A stretch of DNA of 12,141 nucleotides from assembly GCA_039185235.1 (NCBI GenBank), contig JBCDAS010000115.1, forward strand, positions 1-12,141. Direction: 5' to 3'. This stretch comes from Thermohalobaculum sp039185235 (GTDB lineage Bacteria; Pseudomonadota; Alphaproteobacteria; Rhodobacterales; Rhodobacteraceae). Below, one piece after another: positions 6,916 to 12,141 of the stretch; position 1 is the stretch's first letter, and each line of letters begins with the position of its first letter. A model generated the notes under the pieces. The model saw only the letters and a program-made list of their open reading frames with translations, was not told where the DNA came from and did not search any database. Made by a program: the position numbers and the translations under genes.

Positions 6916-8073
6916 TTACGCCGCGAACCGGCCAACCAGGTCAGACCCAACTCGACGGGCCAATCCATCTGCGTGATATATGTCGTCTAGCGTTGATGCG
7001 ACAGGCAGATCAGAGAGTTTTTCCATAGTCTCTTCAACAAGATGTGCCATGTCGAGAAATCCGATATGGCCCGCGATAAAGGCATCCAGCGCGATCTCAT
7101 GCGCGCCATTCATAACACAGCCCGCGACGCCTGGCACCATGGATTGGCGAGCGAGCCTCATCGAGGGGAAGCGTTCAAGATCGGGGGCTTGGAAGTCGAG
7201 CCTTGCGAGATCGGCAAAGTCGACCCGGTCGACGGGCAGCGGCTTGCGCTCGGGATAGCTCAGCGCATAGCCAATGGCAACGCGCATGTCCGGGGGGCCT
7301 AGATGGGCCAGGATGGTGCCATCACAGAACCCGACCATGGAGTGAATGATCGATTGGGGATGGACAATCACTTCAATCTGCTCGGCCTCGACATCGAAGA
7401 GATGCCAGGCCTCGATCATCTCAAGCGATTTGTTGAACATCGAAGCACTGTCGATCGAGATGCGCAGGCCCATCGACCAGTTGGGATGCGCTGCGGCCTC
7501 GGCCGCCGTGACGCCGCGCATCTGCTCCAGCGTGTGATTGCGGAACGGTCCGCCCGAGGCGGTCAGGATCAGCCGCTCCATTCGTCCAGTCTCAGCCGCC
7601 ATGCATTGGAACAGCGCGTTATGCTCGCTATCAACGGGGAGGAGTTTCGCGCCAGAGCGTTCAATTTCGGCCAAGAAAAGACCGCCTGCGGCAACCAAAG
7701 TTTCCTTATTTGCCAATGCGATAGTCGCCCCTGTTCGCGCTGCTTCTAAAGTTGGCGCCAGGCCGGCAGCCCCGACAATCGCCGACATGACCCAATCAGT
7801 GGGGCGGGCCGCCGCTTCGATCAGCGCCGCCTCCCCCGCGGCAGCCTCGATCTGCGTTCCAGCCAGAGCGGCGCGTAGCTCCGCAAACCGCTCCGGATCT
7901 GCGGTGACTGCAATCTCGGCATTGAGGCGCCTTGCAGCATCGGCGAGGCTTTCTATGTTCGAGTGCCCGGTGACGGCAACAGTATGGAACTGCTCTCGCC
8001 CCAAGGCTTCGACCACATTGACCGTGTTGGCCCCGATCGAGCCTGTGACGCCGAAAATGCTGATACGTTTCAA
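6916..8073 (-). CDS. dxr: 1-deoxy-D-xylulose 5-phosphate reductoisomerase
   Basis: Dxr (IspC) converts 1-deoxy-D-xylulose 5-phosphate to 2-C-methyl-D-erythritol 4-phosphate with NADPH. This is the committed step of the MEP isoprenoid pathway in the cytoplasm. Starting at TTG 8073 the protein has 385 residues: KRISIFGVTGSIG (NADPH-binding, 2-14), ALANKETLVAAGG (119-131), metal ligands Asp148 and Glu150 in PVDSEHNALFQC, LTASGGPFR, the HPNWSMG loop and Glu218 in MFNKSLEMIEAWHLF. The frame is open to an ATG at 8133, but that would overlap cdsA and add about 20 residues foreign to the family. GGGAGGA lies about 6 bases before the TTG, so I prefer the rare start. It feeds UppS, encoded two genes upstream. 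Confidence 0.96.
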   Translation of the reverse strand: MKRISIFGVTGSIGANTVNVVEALGREQFHTVAVTGHSNIESLADAARRLNAEIAVTADPERFAELRAALAGTQIEAAAGEAALIEAAARPTDWVMSAIVGAAGLAPTLEAARTGATIALANKETLVAAGGLFLAEIERSGAKLLPVDSEHNALFQCMAAETGRMERLILTASGGPFRNHTLEQMRGVTAAEAAAHPNWSMGLRISIDSASMFNKSLEMIEAWHLFDVEAEQIEVIVHPQSIIHSMVGFCDGTILAHLGPPDMRVAIGYALSYPERKPLPVDRVDFADLARLDFQAPDLERFPSMRLARQSMVPGVAGCVMNGAHEIALDAFIAGHIGFLDMAHLVEETMEKLSDLPVASTLDDIYHADGLARRVGSDLVGRFAA

Positions 8074-8107
8074 AAACGTCCTCCCAGAGCGTCTTTTGCA
8101 CGTCAGA

Positions 8108-8935
8108 CTACCAAATAAAGACCGCCTGACCACGCCAATTTGTCAAAAGTGCCGCAACGAAAGTTGCCGCCAGCAAGCCATCGCAGCGGTCGAGCACGCC
8201 GCCATGGCCTGGCAACAGTGTCCCGGCGTCTTTGGCCCCATAGCGTCGCTTGAGGGCAGACTCCGCCAGATCACCGCCTTGTGCCAAAAGCGCGGCGATC
8301 GAGGAGACGGTACAGACTTGCAGGAAATACGTGCCGGTCGTGGCCCAGCTGAAGAGACCGCCGACCAGAAACGCCAGCGCGACCCCGCCGCCAAGCCCCG
8401 CCCAGGTCTTCTTCGGGCTCAGCGCTGGCCAAAGCTTTGGCCCGCCGATCAGCCGCCCCGCGAAATACGCGCCAATATCAGTGGCCGCGACCACCAGCGC
8501 GATCCAAGCGGTGCTGAGCAGGCCCCATTCCGGAAAGTGTCGGATCCAGATGAAGGAGAGGCCGACACCCGTGATCCACCCAACCCCGAGGATCCGCGCA
8601 ATCACCCCCTTCCGGCGCCCCGCGAGCAGGTCGACCACCGTGGTAAGGACCACCAAAAACCCAATAAGAACAGCGCCTTGCGGGATGGTGAGAAACAGGA
8701 ACGTGATCGGTAAAGCGGCTGCGGGTAGGGCCCATAGTGTCGCGCCTGAGTAGATGTCCAACCGCCGACCCTCGGTGACCGCCGAAAACTCGACGCACAT
8801 CAGCGCGACGGCCAGTGTGACCAGAGCCGTCGTCCATAGCCCCCCCAACCAAATGGCGGCGACTGCAATCGTTGCGATCACAACAGAGGTGATGACCCGA
8901 GGGCGCAGATCCGCAAATCGGTCGGAGGCGGTCAT
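8108..8935 (-). CDS. cdsA: Phosphatidate cytidylyltransferase CdsA
   Basis: CdsA is an integral inner-membrane enzyme making CDP-diacylglycerol from phosphatidic acid and CTP, the branch point for all phospholipids. The 275-residue sequence is dominated by hydrophobic segments (about seven, for example VITSVVIATIAVAAIWLGGL and FLTIPQGAVLIGFLVVLTTV). It ends with the family signature at 226-253, S-x-L-K-R-x(4)-K-D-x-G...PGHGG-x-L-D-R-x-D. The KKTWAGLGGG stretch (about 173-182) is the other conserved block. The ATG at 8935 lies 22 bases after the uppS stop, with a G-rich ribosome-binding region (GGGGGC). The gene ends in TAG, 34 bases before the dxr TTG. Length is close to E. coli CdsA (285). 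Confidence 0.96.
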   Translation of the reverse strand: MTASDRFADLRPRVITSVVIATIAVAAIWLGGLWTTALVTLAVALMCVEFSAVTEGRRLDIYSGATLWALPAAALPITFLFLTIPQGAVLIGFLVVLTTVVDLLAGRRKGVIARILGVGWITGVGLSFIWIRHFPEWGLLSTAWIALVVAATDIGAYFAGRLIGGPKLWPALSPKKTWAGLGGGVALAFLVGGLFSWATTGTYFLQVCTVSSIAALLAQGGDLAESALKRRYGAKDAGTLLPGHGGVLDRCDGLLAATFVAALLTNWRGQAVFIW

Positions 8936-8957
8936 CGCTCAGCCCCCGGCCCCGTGG

Positions 8958-9677
8958 TCAAAGCTGGGCCGATATTTTGCCGAAGCGCCGCTCTCGCGTA
9001 CCATAGCTGGCGAGCACCTGGGCGAAGAGCTCTGGAGAGAAATCGGGCCAGCATTCCTCGACAAAAGTAAACTCGGCATAGGCGATTTGCCAGAGCAGGA
9101 AGTTCGAGATCCGCATCTCTCCCGACGTGCGGATGACGAGGTCAGGATCGGGCAGACCGCCCGAGAAGAGGGCGCCGGAAATCGCTTCTTCATCAATGTC
9201 TTGTGCGGCAATCTGACCATCGGCGGCTTGTTGTGCCAAGCTCTGCACTGCCTGTGTGATCTCGTCACGTGAGCCGTAGGAGACCGCGATTTGCAGGGTC
9301 AGGCGCGCGTTCTGTGCCGTTCGCTCCTCCATCTGGCCCATCAGGCGCTGGAGGTCACGCGGCAGGCGGGCCCGGTTGCCGATGAAGCGGACGCGGACAT
9401 CCATACTGTCGAGCTCGTCCACTTCACGCACAATATAGCGGCGGAAGAGCTGCATCAGCACCGAGACTTCATAGCCCGGGCGCTTCCAATTCTCGGACGA
9501 AAACGCGAAAAGCGTCAGGGTAGATACGCCCAAATCGGGACAGGCTCGGACGATCTCGCGCACCCGTTCGACCCCGCGCTGGTGGCCAAATGTTCGGGGG
9601 CGGCCCCGGTTCTGGGCCCAGCGGCCATTGCCGTCCATGATAATCGCGACATGGGCGGGCGTTTTCGCTCGCGTCAT
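8958..9677 (-). CDS. uppS: Isoprenyl transferase (undecaprenyl diphosphate synthase)
   Basis: UppS adds isopentenyl units in cis to farnesyl diphosphate, giving the C55 carrier for peptidoglycan and O-antigen sugars. The 239-residue protein has HVAIIMDGNGRWA (9-21) with the catalytic Asp15 and the GHQRGVERVREIV segment. It also has LTLFAFSSENWKRP (about 54-67) and the diphosphate-binding RTSGEMRISNFLLWQIAYAE (183-202). All are hallmarks of cis-prenyltransferases. Chain length cannot be read from sequence alone; C55 is assumed because this is the only such gene here and it sits next to cdsA. The ATG at 9677 follows frr by 43 bases, with a GGAGAG Shine-Dalgarno-like sequence. Confidence 0.95.
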   Translation of the reverse strand: MTRAKTPAHVAIIMDGNGRWAQNRGRPRTFGHQRGVERVREIVRACPDLGVSTLTLFAFSSENWKRPGYEVSVLMQLFRRYIVREVDELDSMDVRVRFIGNRARLPRDLQRLMGQMEERTAQNARLTLQIAVSYGSRDEITQAVQSLAQQAADGQIAAQDIDEEAISGALFSGGLPDPDLVIRTSGEMRISNFLLWQIAYAEFTFVEECWPDFSPELFAQVLASYGTRERRFGKISAQL

Positions 9678-9720
9678 CCTGCTCTCCGCTCTCTTAGGCG
9701 CTGCAAACTAGGCTAAGCCA

Positions 9721-10284
9721 TTATATTTGCATGATTTCTTGCTGTTTGGTCTCCAGCGCCTCATCCACCTGTTTGATAAAGGCATCGGTCAGTTCTTGGA
9801 TCTCGTCCGACCAAATTTTCTGGTCGTCTTCTGACATTCCTTCGCCTTTTGCCTTCTTGATCTGGTCCATCCCATCGCGGCGTACATTCCGGATCGCCAC
9901 TTTGGCACTTTCAGCATATTGCCCTGCAACTTTGGTTAATTCACGGCGGCGTTCCTCATTTAGTTCAGGAATTGGCAGCCTGAGGATTGTGCCGTCCACC
10001 ACCGGGTTGATGCCAAGGCCCGAGCTGCGGATGGCTTTATCCACCGCTGCCACGAGCGATTTGTCCCAAACATTCACGGTGACCATGCGCGGTTCCGGCA
10101 CATTTACCGTGCCCACTTGGTTGATCGGGGTCGGCGCGCCATAAGCCTCGACCATAACCGGCTCGAGCATGCTGGCCGACGCGCGGCCCGTGCGCAGCGA
10201 GGCAAACTCGGTCTTCAGCGAGGCAATCGCGCCCTCCATGCGGCGGCTCAGATCGTCAACATCAATCTCGATGTCATCGGCCAT
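9721..10284 (-). CDS. frr: Ribosome recycling factor Frr (RRF)
   Basis: RRF works with EF-G to split the post-termination ribosome and is essential in most bacteria. The 187-residue protein has the family's opening helix (RRMEGAIASLKTEFASLRTGRAS, about 14-36). The beta-rich domain II (VEAYGAPTPINQVGTVNVPEPRMVTVNVWD) and the long C-terminal helices (LPIPELNEERRRELTKVAGQYAESAKVAIRNVRRD) follow. Length is typical (about 185). The ATG at 10284 is preceded by AAGAGGAGA, a strong ribosome-binding site. It lies 66 bases after pyrH; the pyrH-frr pair is among the most conserved bacterial gene neighbourhoods. No unusual features. Confidence 0.97.
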   Translation of the reverse strand: MADDIEIDVDDLSRRMEGAIASLKTEFASLRTGRASASMLEPVMVEAYGAPTPINQVGTVNVPEPRMVTVNVWDKSLVAAVDKAIRSSGLGINPVVDGTILRLPIPELNEERRRELTKVAGQYAESAKVAIRNVRRDGMDQIKKAKGEGMSEDDQKIWSDEIQELTDAFIKQVDEALETKQQEIMQI

Positions 10285-10350
10285 GGGGTCTCCTCTTCTT
10301 GTTCTTTGACCCAGGGAGTGCTCGGTTACTCTGGTCGCGAACCCGCAGGT

Positions 10351-11076
10351 TCACCGCACCGTCGTAAAGCGGCCCCGGCCGTGCAGTACCTGGAGCATAC
10401 CGCCTTCCTCGTGCAGGGAAAAGACCACGATCGGCAAGGCATTGTCGCGTGCAAGCGCAATGGCTGATGCGTCCATCACCTGCAGGTTCTTGGTGAGGAC
10501 CTCATCGTAACTCACTGATTCATAACGGATAGCATCCGGATTCTTCTTTGGATCACTGTCATAAACCCCATCGACCTGGGTGCCTTTGAAGATCGCGTTG
10601 CAATTCATCTCCATCGCGCGCAGCGTGGCGGCTGTGTCAGTGGTGAAATAGGGATTGCCGGTCCCTGCGGCGAAAATCACGATCCGGCCCTTCTCCAAAT
10701 GGCGGACCGCGCGGCGGCGCAGATAGGGCTCACAGACCGAGTCCATGGGGATCGCCGATTGCACCCGGGTGTGAATGCCCAGCCCCTCCAGCGCCGATTG
10801 CATGCCGAGCGCGTTCATCACGGTCGCCAGCATGCCCATATAATCGGCCTGGGCCCGCTCCATCCCTTGGGCCGCGCCCGAGAGGCCACGGAAGATGTTG
10901 CCACCCCCGATCACCAAGCAAATCTGAATACCCTTGATATGGGCTTTCTCGATCTCTTTGGCGATCGCGTTGACGGTCGGCGGATGCAGGCCAAAGCCCT
11001 GATCGCCCATCAATGCTTCACCAGAGAGCTTGAGAAGAACACGCGGGTAGATCGGGGTGTCCGTGGTGTCTTGCAT
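10351..11076 (-). CDS. pyrH: Uridylate kinase PyrH (UMP kinase)
   Basis: PyrH phosphorylates UMP to UDP with ATP, a hexameric amino-acid-kinase-fold enzyme usually activated by GTP and inhibited by UTP. From ATG 11076 it has 241 residues, equal to E. coli. RVLLKLSGEALMG (12-24) and the phosphate-binding LVIGGGNIFRG (54-64) come first. The UMP-contacting DYMGMLATVMNALGMQ (78-93), GTGNPYFTTDTAA and DGVYDSDPKKNP follow. The frame is open upstream to 11319, but the extra residues do not resemble the family and would cross the likely promoter. GAGGGG lies just upstream of ATG 11076. It is the first gene of the run, so transcription of the envelope genes may start before it. UDP made here ultimately feeds UDP-sugars used by LpxA. 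Confidence 0.97.
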   Translation of the reverse strand: MQDTTDTPIYPRVLLKLSGEALMGDQGFGLHPPTVNAIAKEIEKAHIKGIQICLVIGGGNIFRGLSGAAQGMERAQADYMGMLATVMNALGMQSALEGLGIHTRVQSAIPMDSVCEPYLRRRAVRHLEKGRIVIFAAGTGNPYFTTDTAATLRAMEMNCNAIFKGTQVDGVYDSDPKKNPDAIRYESVSYDEVLTKNLQVMDASAIALARDNALPIVVFSLHEEGGMLQVLHGRGRFTTVR

Positions 11077-11105
11077 GCGCCCCTCGATTCCCCTGCCCGT
11101 TGAAG

Positions 11106-11141
11106 TTGGCGCAAACTGGCGGAAAGGGGGGGCATATGCAA
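11106..11141 (-). promoter_or_regulatory. Candidate proximal promoter of the pyrH operon
   Basis: On the minus strand TTGCAT (11141-11136), preceded by C as in many alphaproteobacterial -35 elements (CTTG), is separated by 17 bases from CAGTTT (11118-11113). Transcription would start near 11106 and leave a leader of about 30 bases before pyrH. The -10 matches the consensus poorly, so this is a tentative call. Confidence 0.4.
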
Positions 11142-11152
11142 GCCCTGGCCGG

Positions 11153-11170
11153 GATCTCGAGACCGAGATC
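11153..11170. repeat. Perfect 7-bp inverted repeat with 4-base loop upstream of pyrH
   Basis: GATCTCG and CGAGATC flank a 4-base spacer. In RNA from the distal promoter this would form a compact stem-loop; in DNA it could be a protein-binding dyad. It lies between the two candidate promoters and just upstream of the proximal -35. No T-run follows on either strand, so it is not a terminator. Confidence 0.55.
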
Positions 11171-11194
11171 TTGTGCGATCTGAGGGGACAAACT

Positions 11195-11225
11195 TCGCGG
11201 ATTTTAAAGGTTAACAGATCCGCGA
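11195..11225. repeat. Perfect 8-bp inverted repeat spanning the distal promoter
   Basis: TCGCGGAT (11195-11202) and ATCCGCGA (11218-11225) are exact inverted copies, 15 bases apart and centred at 11210. The right arm overlaps the candidate -35 and the left arm overlaps the -10, the geometry expected of an operator. Function is inferred from position only. Confidence 0.5.
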
Positions 11226-11228
11226 CAA
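11201..11228 (-). promoter_or_regulatory. Candidate distal sigma-70-type promoter of the pyrH operon
   Basis: On the minus strand TTGTCG (11228-11223) and TAAAAT (11206-11201) are 16 bases apart. The -10 matches TATAAT at five of six positions. Transcripts would start near 11194 and have a leader of about 120 bases containing the 11153-11170 hairpin. It sits inside the 8-bp inverted repeat. Confidence 0.4.
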
Positions 11229-11253
11229 AGCCAGATCTTTTATCGCGGCTTTG
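11226..11253. repeat. Perfect 7-bp inverted repeat abutting the previous dyad
   Basis: CAAAGCC (11226-11232) and GGCTTTG (11247-11253) are exact inverted copies around a 14-base AT-rich spacer. It starts on the base after the 11195-11225 repeat ends, so the two dyads are directly adjacent, just upstream of the distal -35. A regulator site is possible; so is the remnant of a bidirectional terminator-like hairpin, though neither side has a clear T-tract. Confidence 0.45.
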
Positions 11254-11334
11254 GAATCTGAGCGGAAAACTTCGGATCTCTGGCGAAGTAGGGTTGGTCT
11301 TCAATTGGGAGGCTCCCACTGATGTGAGGATGAG

Positions 11335-11848
11335 ATGGCAAAGAACCTTTTTTGGCTCACAATGACGAGTTGGCGTCGGTCAAGCCTTATCTTCCGACGG
11401 GCCGACGTGGGACATGGCGGGTTGATGATGACTGTGTGATTTCAGGTTTCCTGCATATGCTGAAGAGCGGCGCGCGCCGGCGCGATCGTCAAGCAGATTA
11501 CAGCCCCTACACCACGATCTACAACCGTTTCAACCGTTGATCCAAGCAAGGAGTTTGCAGCATGTGCTCTATGTCCTGTGAGGCTCTTCCGGCGTGATTG
11601 GCGCGACGAGCGCCGGCAGCCTCGCGATTGGCTGTCAGAGCGCGAGTGCGAAGCCGTCACTCCGCCAAATCCGACACACAAACATCCGCAATCCAACGAA
11701 AGAGTTGCGTATTGCGGGCGCAATCTGGTGGAATGGATGTTCTTTAACCTCAAGGACTTCAGCAGAACGGCAACACGTTACTTCAAGCGAGCCGATATCT
11801 TCCTCTCAGGAGTGTTCCGTGCTGCCGCAATAGTCCGGTGCACTGGTT
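11335..11848 (+). pseudogene. Decayed IS5-family transposase (frameshifts, nonsense, internal deletion)
   Basis: Read in pieces, the plus strand encodes the two ends of an IS5-type DDE transposase. From ATG 11335 (preceded by GAGG) comes MAKNLFWLT. A one-base loss near 11361 shifts the frame, which continues NDELASVKPYLPTGRRG...VDDDCVISGFLHMLKSG...YTTIYNRFNR. A TGA at 11538-11540 then replaces the Trp normally found at this point. From about 11594, after another shift near 11620, it resumes as RDWLSERECEAV, PPNPTHKHP and RNLVEWMFFNLKDFSRTATRYFKRADIFLSGVFRAAAIV. This is the C-terminal block with the catalytic Glu, here in VEW instead of the usual VER. The middle, including the two catalytic Asp residues, is missing; I estimate about 90-110 residues. 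No terminal inverted repeats or target duplication could be defined. The element cannot make active transposase. Confidence 0.85.
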
Positions 11849-11859
11849 GTGCCCACACT

Positions 11860-12141
11860 TTAAAGTGAGGTGACCCAGAGGATCACGGCATCTTCGGGCG
11901 AGATCGAGATGACGCAATGGCCCATCGCTGCGTCGTAATACACACTGTCTCCGGCGGCGAGTTCCACCGGCTCATAGAACTCTGTCAAAAGTTGCACCGC
12001 GCCGGACAGCACATACAAAAACTCCTCGCCATCATGGCGCACCCAATCCTCGAACGCGTCGAACCCCCGCGCCCGCACCGCTGTGCGATAGGGCAGCATG
12101 CGTTTGCGGCTGATCTCGCCGCCCAGCAACTCATGCTCATA
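11860..12141 (-). CDS. Cupin C-terminal domain of a probable HTH-cupin (XRE-type) regulator, partial
   Basis: The minus strand is open from the window edge to a TAA at 11860, giving 93 residues with no start needed inside the window. An internal TTG at 12129 is unlikely to be the start, because the upstream codons (YEHEL) continue the domain. The sequence is a small cupin. WVRHDGEEFLYVLSGAVQLLTEFYEPVELAAGDSVYYDAAMGH contains both conserved cupin motifs (H-x-G-E-E-F...G and G-D-S-x-Y...M-x-H). This pattern is typical of the sensor half of XRE-family regulators, about 200 residues long, that bind a small ligand. The DNA-binding half would lie beyond base 12141, so the regulator call is inference and the ligand unknown. 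Its stop lies directly against the transposase relic, so the last residues could have been altered by it. No terminator is clear. Confidence 0.75.
   Translation of the reverse strand, partial: YEHELLGGEISRKRMLPYRTAVRARGFDAFEDWVRHDGEEFLYVLSGAVQLLTEFYEPVELAAGDSVYYDAAMGHCVISISPEDAVILWVTSL

Noticed and set aside
7538..8713. 391-codon plus-strand open frame opposite dxr and cdsA
   Set aside because: It is antisense to two clear enzymes, has biased composition (many Ala, Arg, Ser) and no recognisable domain. Such frames are common opposite GC-rich genes.
10339..10352. GAACC/GGTTC hairpin at the pyrH stop as a terminator
   Set aside because: Only a 5-bp stem and no T-run; frr follows closely in the same direction.
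11077..11319. Extra 81-residue N-terminal extension of PyrH
   Set aside because: UMP kinases do not carry it, the internal ATG gives exactly the family length with a good ribosome-binding site, and the stretch contains both candidate promoters.

Overview
The window is a Gram-negative alphaproteobacterial chromosome segment, GC-rich and most like Rhodobacterales (roseobacter-type). That call rests on the gene order, the use of LpxI instead of LpxH, and the protein sequences; no database search was run. Almost all of it (1-11076) is one long minus-strand run of housekeeping genes: pyrH, frr, uppS, cdsA, dxr, rseP, bamA, skp/ompH, fabZ, lpxA, lpxI and the start of lpxB, which leaves the window at base 1. 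Junctions are tight, from 4- and 44-base overlaps to gaps of about 100 bases, as in an operon.

The genes form an envelope-building programme. PyrH supplies UDP, Frr recycles ribosomes, and Dxr and UppS make isoprenoid precursor and the undecaprenyl lipid carrier. CdsA makes CDP-diacylglycerol for phospholipids. RseP cuts membrane proteins in stress signalling, and BamA and Skp assemble outer-membrane proteins. FabZ, LpxA, LpxI and LpxB supply hydroxyacyl chains and carry out early lipid A synthesis.

Upstream of pyrH (11077-11334) is a non-coding stretch with two candidate minus-strand promoters and three perfect inverted repeats, two of them directly abutting. Next comes a decayed plus-strand IS5-family transposase (11335-11848) with frameshifts, a nonsense codon and a missing middle. 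The right edge (11860-12141, minus) is the C-terminal cupin half of what is probably an HTH-cupin (XRE-type) regulator cut by the window end.

Several starts were chosen from Shine-Dalgarno placement instead of the longest open frame: pyrH 11076, dxr 8073 (TTG), bamA 5459, lpxA 1945 and lpxI 1156 (GTG). I see no new biological system. The points most worth a second look are the palindrome-rich operon leader, the transposase relic next to it, the bamA/skp overlap and the acyl-chain ruler residue of LpxA.
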